Shown piece after piece: positions 1 through 14,670 of a DNA stretch of 64,000 bases. This DNA is from Enoplosus armatus (taxonomy: Eukaryota; Chordata; Actinopteri; Centrarchiformes; Enoplosidae). The notes beneath the pieces were generated by a model. It was given only the letters and a program-made list of their open reading frames with translations, was not told the origin of the DNA and ran no database searches. Position 1 is the first letter of the stretch. Every line of letters begins with the position of its first letter. Location of the stretch: positions 15,869,692 through 15,933,691 of the forward strand of contig NC_092196.1 in NCBI RefSeq assembly GCF_043641665.1, written 5' to 3'. The translations under genes and the position numbers were made by a program.

Positions 1-3000
1 AACGTAAGCCATCCCTCTAGCCAATGACAGCTGGACCGTTCATTTTTAACTGGAAACTTAAATGGCCGACTGGATCCTTTCAGCAGCAGGGTCATTAGTC
101 CGTTACCCATCAGCCTACTGTTGCTACACTGATGTTAAGTTTGGGGATTATTAGTTTTATATTAACTAATTCTGGACCTTAAGGAATGCACACTGCAGTA
201 AATACAGTGTACTGCAATGGGTGCCCAGAGTGGGTATGAAGGTGGCAGAATTAAATGCTGAGCCTCCTGGAGGCTTGTGGGCCCATGTCAGGGAACCGGC
301 TCTGAATGGAGGTGCCAACTTTACAACCCTAATGAAACACTTAGCCTCCTCAGGCCTTTGCCCTACTTTCACAGCACTTAAGACAGTCACATCAGGCCCC
401 ATGTACTATTTTTACCTGACAGTGGAGGAGTTCAATCAGCCAGAGTAACATTAATGAAATGCATGGCGTAGCTGAAATGTTCGGCTTGAACTGTCCAGAG
501 TAGTGGCCCAAAATGCAAGGCATGGGGGAGACGCACACTGGTGACAGCTGGGTTTGGGTTCAGATTGCCAGTTCCAGTTTGGATCAAGTGCTAAATTCCG
601 TCATTTGTTGAGCTCAGGGTCTAACAAATCTTTTATCTGCTTCAAAAAGAAATGTACACTTCAGAATCATTTATTAATGATTATTATTATTATGATTTGC
701 ATTCAGCAAATATATCTCAGAAAATAAAGATAAAGCCTATCTGGTATTCATTTGTCTTTCAAACAGAGTTATTTCAATATCAACGTCAGCATAGACTTTT
801 TTTCACGCTTGTGTGGTACAGCAGTGAATCCCTTTAACTCAGTTTCATGCAGTAAATATATGATAAGAGATTCGAAATGATTGTAATTCTGTGAGAGGAT
901 TCGATGTTGGTTTCAGGTTTGATAAACTGCACCCCAGCCCCAGTCACAAACTACTGACAGTAATTGAAGAAGAGTGTAACATTGCTTAAGGCCTCATTCA
1001 GCCCGCAGCATTTAAACTCCTGTCTCACAGTATTATAAACTGCTGCTTTGGCATATGTTAAATATATAATGAATGGATCTAATACTCGAACTGGTCCCTC
1101 TGGATGGATTTTCATCTTCTCACCGGTACCTGTGGCAACACGCCTACACCAACACAGTCTGTTGCATTTTGTTGTTTGTTTTTTTCTTTTCATATATATA
1201 TAGTGCTATTTTTGGTTTGAACACCCACTAAAGGACGTCTCTGTATTTGCTGGGAGAGGACATCGTCACACCTTTTATCTTGGCCTCAAATCAACCTTCG
1301 TGACACACACTTTCTCTGCCCGCGCATGAACCCCATGAGTACAGAAATGGTCAAATTCAAAAAAGGTCCAAAACCTGCCAAAAATCCACAGAGATAAAGG
1401 GGTAAAGAGGTCATGTAGTTTCATGTAACCACAAAAGTTTGGCTACCCAGTGGAAAGACATATCTGACAGTACATGTCTGTGCCTTGGCCAGCGAGCAGA
1501 CCGGACTGAGTGGCCCTCCCTCGGGGCTGCCACTCTCTGCTGTCCATGTCTACCGAGAGGATGAGGCACGGCGGTGAAGCCTCTCTGCATAGCACCCCTG
1601 GGACCCAGGCTTGTGAACGTTCTGTCACAAGCAGTGAGCACCCACGTCAGGCTCATTTTGCTCTGTTACATATACACCAGCAGAGGCTTTAATGAGTCTG
1701 TATGTTTCAGTTTAATCAGGCTAAAAGTTATTATATTTAAATCTCTTATCTGACATTTCAAAGAAAATAGGAAACAGATCCTTTGGACCAATTTGGACAA
1801 TTCTGACAAACCCTGAATGTGTAGTATATTATTGTGAAAGTCCTAATCCAGGGTCTTTTTAATAATTTATTGCAGATGTATAAAATCTCCCAACAGCCTG
1901 CAACCGCATTCAAAACAAATCATAACTAATGTTACTCTCTATGGCAGGCAAGAGAAAATATTTGACATTTGTAAATGAAATTTAAATTATATAATATGAC
2001 ATACCTTCCAAGGCTTTTTTCAGGGAGCTGAATCCAATGCTGTTCAAGACTTTTCAAGACCTGCAGATACCCTGTTATCAAACTAATTTCCTGAGGCAAA
2101 CTATAATCCATAGTGCTTTTCATGAGATGGCAAAGACATTCAAATCTAAACCACAATTGCTTTATAAGAATAGATCTGAAAAATAAAGCCAGCCAGTCCC
2201 TAAAGCTCCATCCTGTCTTCACCTAGAGCCCAATTAGAGGAGTTGTAGTGACAAGTCAAGCATTACTGGCCGAAGAGATCTGCACTCTTGTTTATCTCTT
2301 ATTTCAATTGTAGAAACCGCATTAGAATTCTCCTTCAGCGTGCTATTAATAAGTGCCAAAACAACGTAAGCTGCATGGCCAATATATGTTCAATTAGGAT
2401 TACCCAGAGACACAATTCATTGGGAGTGTGGAGTTCAAGTCTTCATGAAGCTTGTCAAACTGCACAAACTTCCGTAAGGCTTTAAAGGGTTCGGATTTGC
2501 AATTAACTAAAGCGACAGCGAGGAGAACAATGCACCTAACCCGTCCTCCCCCACCCCAAAGCTTTTCCATTATTTTAACAAGCACAACAACATATTGTAT
2601 GTTAATAGATTTCCTCCCAGTCCTCTAGAGCTCGCCCTGCCTGTTGTCAGTCTTGTTGATTAACAGGAACATAATTAGAATTTCAGGGCGCTGTTTAACA
2701 TTAGTATTCCTGATATGTGGCTTAATGCACCTACATGGTCTTCTGGATGTTGCCCGCCGCCTTTACCTGCCTGTTTCATCTTCAGGGAGTGTCTCTATTT
2801 GACCTCCGATGAGCATCGTACTTAAACCTTTTGTTGTGTTAATTTGAGACGTGATTACATCTCAAACAAAGCATTTAGCCTCTCCAAATGCTGCACGAGC
2901 ACTAATAAGTAATACTGTAAGTGTATATGCTGAACCAGAAAATGTTCCTTTCATTTAACTTTGACTCAGTCAGGCTCACTAAAAAGTTGAATACTACTAA

Positions 3001-3289
3001 GACAACTCTACCATAATATCATTATGAAATTCATTTGTAATGAATTGATAATGAGGAAAACTCACACATGATGTGTCACTGCAATGCAAAAGCACAGTAG
3101 GGTGTTACACACATTTCTATGTAACAAGATCAAATGCATGAACCTTTTTGTCACATTTCTAACTGAGTTTTGAGTTATTCTTGTACATGTTAAGTAAAAA
3201 AAAAGACAAATACTTGTGTTGTTTCGTTGAAAAATAAGATCAAGAGTGGAGCAGACCGATAAGTTGCCTGGGCAATATATGAGGTGACA
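1..3289. other. Intergenic, no gene seen
   Basis: Only short, strand-symmetric open frames, with no protein family recognised and no splice-consistent exon chain. About 2220-2820 is unique, repeat-free and rich in ATTA/TAAT words, the look of a non-coding regulatory element, but I cannot show conservation. Confidence 0.5.
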
Positions 3290-3661
3290 ATGCCGGTCAG
3301 TCAGACTGTTGATCTGTCGGCTCATGCATTGCCACGACATTCTGTACAGACGTTTATGGTCCGCAGAGGATGAATCACTCTGACTTTAGTGATTCCCTGA
3401 TTATTTCCCTACCACCACCAGCAGGTGACATTTTTCCTGTAAAATATCTAAATATCAACTTGATGGATTGGCACAATATTTGGTGCAGACATTCATGGAT
3501 CCAGACGATGACTCCTAATGACTTTGGTGATGAAATGACTTTCCCTCAGTGCCATCATCAGGTCCAAATTGTATGTGTTATCATAGTGAGCATGTTAGCA
3601 TGCTGACATTAGCATGCTGACAGCACCACTGTGGCTAAATAGAGCCTCACCGAGCGGCCAG
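3290..3661 (+). repeat. Dispersed fish repeat with internal ~139 bp period (copy 1)
   Basis: Contains two versions of CAGACATTCATGG...CAGA-GATGA...GACTTTGGTGAT at 3347 and 3486, then the block TCATCAGGTCCAAATTG and a terminal part GAGCATGTTAGCATGCTGAC. The same order of blocks is seen at 39800-40195 and partly at 16340-16440 and, inverted, at 20030-20215. I recognise it as a very common percomorph repeat of uncertain class. Confidence 0.7.
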
Positions 3662-3855
3662 CGTGCAACTTTTTTCAGCTGTACAATGCCCTGCTCAGTG
3701 CATATCTTGGTCATAACTCTTTTAAAAACACATTTAAAGGATCCTATAAAAATGAATATCAAATTGTTATCAAATTTATTTTTCTCTTAAATATCAATAT
3801 TGGTGTCAGCCTCACAAATCCAATACCAGTCAGGTAGGTAGGTAGGTTCAAGTAG

Positions 3856-4124
3856 CCCTGAAATGACGATTTTGATAATCAACTAATGGTTTAAGTTGTT
3901 TTTTAAACAAAAGTTCCAAAGTTCCAGCTTCTCAAATGTGAGGATTAGCTGGTTTTCTCTATTTCATATCATTGCAAAGTGAATATTGTTGAGTTTCGGA
4001 ACAGTTATTGAAACTTTTGGTGCACACATTTGATTACTTCTTGACATTTAATAAATTAAACAATTAATCAAACAAAAATGATCTAGATATCTCAGTGAAA
4101 ATGAAAATTAGTCACAGCTCCACA
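3856..4124 (+). repeat. hAT-like fish repeat, decayed copy 1
   Basis: Shares with 9376-9746 the ordered blocks ACGATTTTGATAATC, GTTCCAGC-TCTCAAATGTGAGGATT and AATTAATC...GAAAATTA...CAGCTCC. I recognise these as a roughly 400 bp non-autonomous element widespread in fishes; the superfamily assignment is from memory. Confidence 0.6.
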
Positions 4125-7100
4125 GTAATTTCACGGGCGTGCAGACAGGTTTTTTTAGACTACTGACTGGTATGGATTTGTTGATTTGTTGACAGTGAGA
4201 CGAATGATTCAGACCACTTCAGTAAGCTCCCTTTACCCTGAGGGCGATGAAGGAGCTTCCGTTATTTCACTTTCCTCCTGTTAAACTTGTGCTGTTGTAA
4301 AACCTGAAGTTACTACTTTAATGTATGATTGCTCAAAATAAACGCCTGTTGTAAATGTGATGAAGACATCAGCTGCTGGTCGTCGAGGTAATTCAGTGGA
4401 TCCTGCTTCTATCTCCACTCCTACGCACACATCCCACACAGTTATCAGGCACCATGAATAATCTATTCAGAGCACTCTACCAGGGTGATAATATGTTGGA
4501 GGGACCTGCCAGTTAATACACTTGTGATTCTGTGTATAAAAGGTTTACAGACACTGGAAAAATGCCTATTTCAAGAACTTTTCCTGTTTAGATGAACACA
4601 GTTTAATGACCTCGTGCACATGCTTTATATGCATGTTCTGTACAGGCATAATATTCCACGTTGACATGGAGCCCCTGAAACTTTCTATAGAATCTGGCTT
4701 TGTTTTTTTTCCTTTCACAATGAACTTCACATACACATCCATGGAACAACGATGGGAACAAACATAGCTGCAGGTTATGCAACTCTCTCTTTGGTTCTAT
4801 GGGGAGTTGTTTTCATGTAACGCACAGAAGAATCGTTTTCTACATTTTTCATCATCATGAGATTAGTTGGGAGAGCTATACACAACATTTGCTTTTACTT
4901 AATTATCTAATGCTGATGTACCTTTAAAGCTGCTATAACAGATTTACTCAATTAATGCAGGATTTTCTTGTTTTTAATAGCAGTTTTGACGGTAAAAGGA
5001 TATTTTATTACCTGTCTACTAGTGTAGAATATGCAAACAGCTTAAAGACATTGGTCCTCACATTTTTGCTTTGACAAATTGTTCCTGAATTATTTTCATT
5101 CTCTAGATTTCAACCAGTCAAAGTTAAATTTTAGATTTTTTTTTTGTGGCCTTATTGAAACTGTGCATCTCTAATGTCTTCTGTTTCACCTCTCTGACAA
5201 TGTACAGCTCCAGACTTTATACATTTTCTGGTTTGAGGACCACTTAGTCATCAAGCTTAAAGCGACTGCTTATGTCTTTAATGAGCTGAGTCTGTTCCAA
5301 TTACATAAGCATCAGAAGTGGAGCCCAAAGCAGATAAATCTGAAGTGTGCAGGCTTTATTCAGATTAAGGGCAATAATAGGACTTTGAAAGGCATCTATT
5401 TCAGTGTTTATCCCCTTTCACTTTATAGTTTCTAAATAATCTGATGGCTTGAAGTGGTGAAAAGGTTTTTCTTTCTTTTTTTTGCCAAACAATGCCAGCG
5501 TCTTCTGTTCCTTCTTCATTAATAAACCTTCAGTTTGTTCGGCCAGCGTGCCACAGCTCATCAGACGGAGCACATTTCTGTGCAAACAACAAAGTGCTTT
5601 TCCTTTTCAACTCTAAGAATCTAACAAACAACGAGAAGATTAAGCAGCATGTATACCATCTGAAGCACGTTGTTGTAACTCAAAACAACCTGATGCAAAG
5701 TAGCTTCTCTTCTTTCATTCAACAAATTCCAGTAAATGAGGGATATTCAAATTTTCAGATTTTTAAGTCACTAGTAAATTAGAGCCAGAATATCTTGTAA
5801 ACCCAGAGGCGCTATAAGTCCAGCTCGTTTCACAGCTTGTTTCTTTCACTTCATGTTTAGATGTTAGAAAGTTGTGGGTAAAAAAAACTTTTGAATCTAA
5901 GTGGTATACATACAGCTCAAAACTCATTTCTCTCTGTAAGCAGTTTACCGGAGGACATCCTCACATCCCTGTGTTAATGTCACTGCAATCAATACTTTCC
6001 ATTTAGACGATGAATAGATTCATGTAATTGCAGCTCTGGGGTCCAGTCAGTACGACTCAATCATTGATCTAAATGGTTAAACAGCTCACTGATACCTGCT
6101 GTAATTTTGTGAGCTGAAAACATTGAAAGCTGGAAATGAAAGACTGCAGTGATGTTTGTAGAAAAAGAAAGAAAGCCTCCACTTTGTGTGCGTCTCTCAT
6201 TGGATTCCTGCTCACAGCAAATAGGCTACTATTAGCCAGTCAATGTGCCACGAAGATTGTATGAATATAAATAACTGTTTCATTGAAATGGTGCATTTCT
6301 CAAACATCTGTGTGCGTTACGTTCTGTACAAACATTTCCCGCAGAGAGGGTTTTCTCTGATGTTCATATTATCCTCAAACAAACACAAGACAGAGATTCA
6401 CAGCACTGTCAAAGACTCTGCACCATCTCCGACAAATCATGTACAATTTCAGTAACAAGATGACATATTTGTTTTTTTGTCTGCATCATTTGAGGGGAAT
6501 AGCAGGGAGCCTTTAACAGGAGTAACTGCAGTAGTAGTAGCAGCTGTAGTTGCGGTACAGATTTGACGACACAGAAATCATCTTCACCATAATGAAAATG
6601 AGGCAACGCATTTTCTTTCAGTATTGCACTTTTCTTACAAAGGAAATAGACGCCACACTTCAGCCTTTTCCATTGCACCTGCAGCTCATGCCTTCCTTCC
6701 AATTGCTCTCCCCTTTTCAACCGCACTGGGTGTCTAAATGCAGCAATTAGCCGGAGTCATTTACATCCCAGGGCTCTATATCAGGCGAAACTTTTCTCAT
6801 CTGAGCACTTTTGTGTTTCTGAGTTGCACGTTAAGGTGTCACATAAATGAAGGAAGTGCATTGAATAGATCCTATTAAAGACCCTTGAAGCTATTTCAAT
6901 TAATGTTTTTGTCCTCTTCACTGTTTTCACTGAAAAGGTGATGCAGGCCTGTTTCAGTCAGTTCACAGAGAAATGTTTAACATCTCAGAGGGACGGAACA
7001 AACCATAATTCGGATGTGTTGAAGCTGAAGCAACCAGGCGTTTTAGCTTTGATGTTGCAGTTTTTCGGAACTGCCACGCTCAATCTAAATAGTTTACAGC

Positions 7101-9375
7101 GTATGAATCCCATCAAGAATTACAGAAATATGACAGGCAGCAACCTCGTGAGATTACTGTAGATTCTCACTCCAGTCGAGAATGCCTGGAAGATATTTTT
7201 TCCACCCAGAGAGCGTGGTGCTTACTCAGCTTTGTGGTAAATTAAAAGGATGTTAGAAATGAAACATTTCTTCAAAGACAAGCTGAAATAAAAATTAACT
7301 GTTAAATGTCACACAACATGCGGTTCCCTTTTCATCCACCTCCACCTGCGTTTGTCATTGATCCAGTGGGGAACAATGATGTTGCATAATGATGACATTT
7401 CAATAAAATAACCAAGGACTGTGAAAGATCTTTACGGCCCTTTCTAAAAGAACGAAAACATGACACAGCACGTCATTGCACCCACTTTCCAACACATAAT
7501 AAGACACAACATTGTCTAATTGTATCTGCTACACTGCATTAAGTGTCTTTCATGCATCTCTAGACATACTTGAGGCACATACTGTGTCTGTCCTCCAGTT
7601 AGAGGCTTTTTAATCATACACAGTGAAGCATGCAAGAAGTAAACACTACATCAAGACAAAGATCTTCAATATCGTGCCATGCTTGTGTCCTTGCTTCACT
7701 ATTTGAAACATGTGCTCTCTTTAAAAAGTAGATAACGAGCAAATAACATTCAGTCCTTCTCCTCTGTACAACACATTCCTGTAGGAAGGCTTACAATATG
7801 CAGGACTGTTAGCATCTGGTTTGTCTCAACTGACAATCTGATCCCCTGTCACTTTACTAAAAGCATGGCTTTCTGAGGATCGGTATCAGGGCCAGTTTTG
7901 AACCAGGACCTGCTTTCAAAATGCTTTCACAATTATCAGCCAGCAATCAAGAAATGACACAATAAACACTAAATCACTTCTTCAGTGAGATGTTCACTTG
8001 GCAGCCCTCATTTCCCGAGCTTGTCTGCAGATTTGAACCAGCAACCCTGCCGACGCTTTCCTAACTCTCAGGCCTCCACTGTGGAGCTTAAATTAATATG
8101 AAAGAGGAGGTTCTGTGTTAAACTACAAATGTGTTATGAAAGACTTTTGCATACTTTGCATTTGAAAATATGAAATGGTTGCCGTCTGATACGACAGAGT
8201 AATACATTGAGGATTGTTTCACACCACAACAAGCAGGAATTACTGGGCCAGCAGCATTAACTAATAAAAGGAATGTTTATCTTCCAAAGGACATGTGTCA
8301 TTTGAATTTAGGCACAACTTAATATGGCTCGAATTTGAGGACAAAGCAGAGGAAACGGCTGCAGGACACTCTGTTTTAGTTAGCTCATTAATTGGGCAGC
8401 AAATATGGAAACAAATCCTTCAGGCTGTTCTCTGTTTTCAGAATAATGTATATTGCTCTTAGATCCATTAGTGATGGTCTCTTTTTTTAAATGTAAAAGA
8501 TGCTCGGAGCTTGAAGGGAAATGTCCTGAGATCACTAAAAATGTAGTTCATTAAAATTGCCTTTTTCTTTTTCAGATACACGTGGGATCTTCATGGGGTC
8601 AGTGCATCTATAATAAAGAGTTAAACAAACTTAATAAGAGACACAGTACAAAGTACAATTCCCAGCAGTACAAGCAGATAATTATGTGTCACAGAGATAA
8701 TGTGGTTGTTGTTTTTCACTTTTTATACATAAGAGCATTTAATTCTGGTGGGTTTTGCCCAAATGTTCCCCAAAAAGCAACTTAAAGATGAAAGTAAAAC
8801 TGTGTAAAAGCTTCTGTGTAATATCCCACATATCCTAACCTCTGAGATTTTCCATGAGATATTTTCCACTGTGTGAGAATGTCGTTATAATGAGGAGGAG
8901 AGTTTAAAGTTGTTTCGGTCACATTTCGTCACACATGGTTGATCTTCAAAGCAACAAATGGAACAATTTTGTGACAGCACTCTGTAGTCCATCAGGGGCC
9001 GACGATGAAAGCATACAGACGGCTTCATTTAACACTCAAGAAACCAAATACATGAAACTGTATTCACATACAGTTCCCTCTCCAGTGATATTAGCAAACT
9101 TTGCTGCTGCAGCAACACTGGAATGGAAAAAAACTGTTTGTCCAAACTGTAAAAACTTATTTTAATAAAAAAAAGTGTGACTCTGTGGTATTGGGCAAAT
9201 TATATTGATTAATATTGTATCACATCAGAAATAGACTGAGGAGGACACACTTACTACTAAGTTTACTTACTACATATTAAACTACTGGACTTCTCTTTCC
9301 TTTATTTGCTCTTCCAGCAATAGTTTATGGGCTCATATCCATTTAAAGGCATCTCTACATTGTACTTACTAAATG
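4125..9375. other. Intergenic, no gene seen
   Basis: AT-rich mostly unique DNA. Open frames here (for example 5492-5782 and 6409-6726 on minus) have no recognisable similarity and no supporting exon structure. Confidence 0.5.
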
Positions 9376-9746
9376 GTAGACCAGCTGAAACGATTAGTTG
9401 ATTAATTGATTAGTCAATGAATGGAAAACTAATCACTAACAATTCTGATAATTGTCACAGCACTATATGTGCCGTGGCAACAATTGAATAATTGTTTAAG
9501 CAGCGAAGCTGTACTGGTTCCAGCCTCTCAAATGTAAATATTCCGTAAACTGAATATCTTATTCAATATCAGACAAAACAAGCAATTTGAATATCTCAAC
9601 TTGGGCCTTGAGAAAAGTCATGATGGGCATTTTTCACTATTTTCTTGGAGGATGCAGATCCAACAATTAATGGATTAATCAAGATAATACAATCGGCAGA
9701 TTACTGGATAATGAAAATTATTGTTAGAGGCAGCCCGACACTGAAC
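9376..9746 (+). repeat. hAT-like fish repeat, decayed copy 2
   Basis: Begins AGCTGAAACGATTAGTTGATTAAT and ends ATTGTTAGAGGCAGCCC. Within it are ACTGGTTCCAGCCTCTCAAATG and AAGTCATGATGGGCATTTTTCAC. The two ends are roughly complementary (AGCTGAAACGATTAG versus GGCTGCCTCTAACAAT), suggesting short degenerate terminal inverted repeats. Same orientation as 3856-4124. Confidence 0.65.
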
Positions 9747-11270
9747 ACTGTGAGGTTTTTAGAGAAATAGGAAAGAAGACGACAAAAGGTTAACAGATAT
9801 ACAGAAGATTAAAATATAGGAAGAAATATTTTTGACTCATCAAGATTTACTTTTCTTTCATTTGTTGATGGTAAAGTTTTTACTGTGATTTTTGCATTTG
9901 ATAAAATATTGGTAGTTAACTGTAGTCCCATCAGCCAGCTCACAGGGAATGGATTTATTATTATTATTATTATTATTATTGGCTTGCAGGCTCTGCCATC
10001 ATCACGCACCAAGCTTAGCATAGCAGAGAGTGGAGAATATCCAAAATAAAGTTCCCACCAAAACTGCATCAGATACAGATCTGATCCGCGGCACCAGACT
10101 ACGACTCCTCAGCTGTGAAGCAGATAATTGTAAACAGTATCTCAATATTCAGGGCTTGTAGCAGATAGTCTTCTCTTATGAAATGTTATGAAGCGATGAT
10201 AAGCTGCAGATGACCATCAGACTATGAGATTAAGGTTGGCTAAGAGTGCAGCAGCGGTGTGTAGCGTAAAACAGGAGCTCAGTGGTTTAGATGTGATTAT
10301 GATATGAAGAAGAGTGAAGAAACTGTCACCTGAAACGAGTCAAATGTTTCTCTAATGTTGAGCCGAATATGAATATAGCCGAATATAAGCGTGTGGGAAA
10401 AAAATGCCTATCCAAAAGACAATAATTACGTGTATGTCAATAGACTGTGCGCAAGACAACAATAAAGTTTACATCCTTAAAGCCAACGCACAGCACTTCC
10501 ACTTCAACCCAAAACACTGCTCATTCTTCAGTTTCACCACTATCTAACTCAGCACAACACAGCTCAGTGAGCACAACAGAGCATTTCACAAGTAGCTCAA
10601 AACAAACCTTTGCAGCCAGTAGACACAAACACATGGCCAAAAAAACATGAACACACAACACAGATGTAAATAAATGTGACAATGGCAGCCTCTTATTTTG
10701 CTTACCTTGACATTGGGAGTTCACTCTTGACCTCAGAAACAGCAGCTGACAGTCCTTCACTGATGAAGTTGAACTTGTTTTGCCAGCTACTGTTTCAGGT
10801 CAAAAATGGATTTTCTATCGCAACTTTTAAACCAACATACACAAGAAGTCCTTTCAGAGCTTACAGAAGGGTTAATATCAGCTATCATATCATCATCATA
10901 TCAGACTGTTCAGTGTTTAGAGCACATGAGACATCACATACATGACTGAAGCTGTGATCCTCAGAGAGTTATGTGGTAGACAGCAGAAAAAGTCTCCAGT
11001 TTTTTTGGCCTGAAGTGAAAGTTTGAGGCCCACAGCTGATCCGAACAGTGACAAGCACAACGATTGTTTACTGCAGGTTAGCGTCCTTCTGAAGCAGCAG
11101 ACCCAAACAGAGCGCAGGGCCTTGACAGCTTGAATATCCCGCCTCTCAGCAGAGGGTCCTGTGAGTAAACTCCAGTTGTCTGCTGTTAATGTAGAGTTGT
11201 AATCTCCACACAGGTCTGAAGTGGCAGAGAAATGACAGAGGCAGCAATGACACCAGTATTTTGTCCTAAA
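9747..11270. other. Intergenic, no gene seen
   Basis: Holds the (TTA)9 microsatellite and a CACAA/CAGTAG-rich stretch at about 10480-10660. No gene recognised. Confidence 0.5.
9954..9980. repeat. (TTA)9 microsatellite
   Basis: Nine uninterrupted trinucleotide units. Confidence 0.95.
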
Positions 11271-11700
11271 TCTAGTGGTGGAAGAAGTATTCAAAAGTAA
11301 AAGTAGTGATACCACACAATATAAATGCTCAGTTAAGTTAAAGTCAAAATTTCACTGAAGTAAAAGTATTATCAGCAAAATGTACTCAAAGTATCAAAAG
11401 TAAAAGTATTTGTTTGTCAGAATTGTCCCTAGTGTTATATCATTATATCACTGGACCAACATAATGTATTAACATGTAAACAGTATTTTAATCTTCCAAC
11501 TGGTTGAGGTGAAGCTCATTTTAAATGCTTTTGGGTAATTTCATTTTCCATAACACAGCACTATATGTTATATACTGATCACATGTTTTGTTTTGATCTG
11601 AAAAGTAACTGTATCTGTCAAATAAATGTAGTTAAATAAGTACAAAGTACAATATTATATCCCTCTGTAATATGGCGGAGGAGAAGTATAAAGTAACAAC
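11271..11700 (+). repeat. GTGGTGGAAGAAGTATTC fish repeat copy
   Basis: Starts CTAGTGGTGGAAGAAGTATTC and is followed by reiterated AGTAAAAGTA words, TACTCAAAGTATCAAAAGTA, TAAATGTAGTTAAATAAGTA and GAGAAGTATAAAGTAACAA. This order of blocks is a familiar high-copy teleost non-autonomous element. The matching right terminus is degenerate or absent. Confidence 0.65.
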
Positions 11701-13466
11701 CACTGCCTAAATCTGTGACTGAGGATTTAAAACAGAAAAAACGCCAGGTTGTAATCAAAAATAAATCATGGAAACACAGCAAATGAAAAATAAAAAAAGA
11801 CTGTACTTGTATGCAGTGTAATATGAGCATGTACAAGACAGAGAGTATTCAGGAACATAACATGGCAGGTAAACTTAATCGCTATAATTAACTTTAATCC
11901 ACTTTATATGTAGTTTGCTGTGAGATTTACAATATTTTTTTGAAAGAATATTAAAATCAAGAACATGTAACAGCAACCAGAAATAATCCCTAACTACTGC
12001 TGAGGATTTATCTTTAATGAGCAGCAGATTATCGTGTCAGTTCTAACGTAGATAAAGGATGATGAAATGTGGTAGAAACCTGGTGGACATTTAGCTTCAC
12101 AACTGTTTTAACTACAGCCTCCATTCATGTGCAGCAAAGTTTGTTCATTCATTTTAATGTGGATTTTTCCAAGTTAAGCTCAGCCTGAAGACAAATTTCC
12201 TCTCTTTCAGATGAGTTTTAGATGCTCTTTGTTTCCTGTTTTCAGCAGGTTTTTCACCAGATTTAATGGGAGACGGCTGCGTTTTAATTTATTTGTGAAG
12301 ATAATTAGTCAAAAATTTAATTTAAAGTGTTTCTGTCCTTCTACTAACCTGTGACACACTCTCATCATCCCCAAAGCACTATTAAGCACTGTGTATTAAG
12401 TGGATTACTGTTTCATTTAATATCACTTTAATTACAGCACAAATTAGCCAATAACGAAATGTTTCACAGATGCTTTGTGAAGATGCAGCGTTTTGTTATT
12501 GCAAAAAGAAATCTCTGGCATGGTGTAAAACATAAAAGCCATAATTGTCCACTACCAAAGGAGCTGTGGCATGCCTGAGACAGAAGAACTCAAACAGCAG
12601 ACTCCTCCAGTTTTTATAATCAGAGATAACATGGCCGTTACCGTCACTGTAATGACTGCACATGGCACTTATTCAAATCTATCTGTGTAATATGAGGAGC
12701 AGCACATCCTCCAGTCATAAACCTCAGCAGAAATCACATAAAGGAGCAAGAGAATTACTATTTTGTGAACTTTAGTATAATGAGACTATTGCACTGCAGA
12801 TGAGTTACAGGTTTCATGACTTTATTGAACACACTGCCAATCCGTACAGGCCCACAGTGGATGTTGTGAAAATGGCTGATAATTAAGTTATGCGAGGTGT
12901 CTTGTAAGGTGTCGAGAGACACCTAAGTACTGACTCTCTGAACTCTCATATCTTCTAAATTCAGAAATTGCAGAGGTACAAGGCTATGAGCAGATTACGC
13001 AACTGATTACAGCTGATCCAAGATTATTTATCTTAAACCCACAAATATGCGACCAGGAAAGTCACTATGATGGATCGTTATAATTATGCCTAAAGCACAA
13101 GGAGTGAGAACAAAGGTGAAACTTTAAAACCCTCTTATTTTCTGATGCTTTCTTATGCTGTTTATCACCTTTATTTTGTCTTTATTTTCAATTTTATATC
13201 GGTTATACCTTTTATTATACTTATACTAACCTTATTTAAGTTTGTTCCAAAGTCCTTTCAAAGTTTAAATGTCTGTAAAGCATTTGAGAGTGTCTTGTGT
13301 AAGAATTGTGCTATATAGATACATTTTCCCAGCCATATATTTTATTGCCTCATAAAACCTGCATTTTACATTGTATCCTTTACATGGTGAAATAACAATA
13401 TAAAATGTTGTTATTTTGATTTACTGCATACATTTGGTTAATAATGTCCTGTACTGACAATTTAAA
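11701..13466. other. Intergenic, no gene seen
   Basis: Unique AT-rich sequence without a recognisable repeat or coding exon. Confidence 0.5.
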
Positions 13467-13885
13467 CCTGCACTAACTGATTTTTTGGCCACTTGTGGGC
13501 AGTCCAACAAGCTGTAAACACAACATTGATTATATTATCACTTAATTAAGTCGATATAGCAAACTTAGCAAGCAAACAGTGGCTCATTTACACATATTTA
13601 CATGTTTCTTTTCATCTGACAAATATAAGTTCAATATTCACCCTGTTTTGGCCTGCATCAGCTCCTGAGGGAAATATCTGGCACTACAGCTGTTAAATGA
13701 ATCAAATCGGTAAAGTTGGGGCTGTAAAATCAAAACAGTGAGTTAAAACGCTCAGTAGAGCTGAGGGGACCTGCAGAGCCGGGTGGGTCCATCACTACAA
13801 GCGACACCTTACATATAGTTATTTGATCCTTCGTTAATATAAAAATATCATAATAATAAGAGCAGCTTTAAATATTAAATTGAGA
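13467..13885 (+). repeat. Dispersed fish repeat (CTGCACTAACTGATTTTTTGG family), copy 1
   Basis: Blocks CAAGCTGTAAACACAACA, AACAGTGGCTCATTTACACA, TTCACCCTGTTTTGGCCTGC, CTCCTGAGGGAAATATCTGG, AACGCTCAGTAGAGCTG and GCGACACCTTACATATAG are ones I know from many percomorph genomes. An inverted relative is at 54965-55245. Confidence 0.6.
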
Positions 13886-14670
13886 TTTGACAGACATATG
13901 CATGAAATGTCCTAAAAACATGGAGCAGCTCTCTGCATTAGACTGCTGTAAAGGTCACTTTCAGATGTAACCTACCTGCAGACGTTTTAAACATGCCATT
14001 AAACACACAAAGCTCCACTCATTTGTAGTCGCTGCCAAAGATACATGGGACGAGTGCCTGACTGCTGACCTGAATTAGCTGATGTGTTTTTCTGCGCCAT
14101 GAGGGAAAAGGACAGTGTGGTCTTTGACTGCCAGTCAACTAGTTTCACACCCGCTTCAGGTGGAATATCGTTAACAGGAGAAGACTGACGCAGGCTGAAG
14201 CAGCTAAATGGATGAATGCAGTCCTGGAGGATGAGATTGAGTGAGGGACGTAAAAATTAAATGTTACACCTGATACAAATCAACATGTATTAACATGACG
14301 GATGTCCCATTTGTGTTTCGGCTGTCAAAGAACAGTCATGTAATTGCTGTGTCACATTCATATGCCCTCGAGATCTGTCAAAAACATGATTTAACATTCC
14401 TGAAATTGGAAAAAGTGGGGTAATACATACAATATATCAATCGTACATGCATTTATTACCCAATTATATATTTTTTTCAGCTGTGGTGCTGAAGTGCCGC
14501 CGGAAGATATTTAGTGCGTCGGCATAGTTGTACACAGTTGTAGATGTCGAATTACGGTTTTTTAAAATGCTTCAAGACTAAATACAAAATATACACTTTT
14601 ATTGAACATAAAATACAATACATATAACATCAAATCAAATCAAAATCCATCTCTCCAATACAACAATACT

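Noticed and set aside
1411..1692. GC-richer patch with open frames on both strands
   Set aside because: No recognisable protein, no partner exons, and the frames overlap in antisense as expected from composition.
6409..6726. 105-codon minus-strand frame with a poly-Leu stretch
   Set aside because: The Leu run comes from a CAG/TAG-rich tract; no domain and no start context of note.
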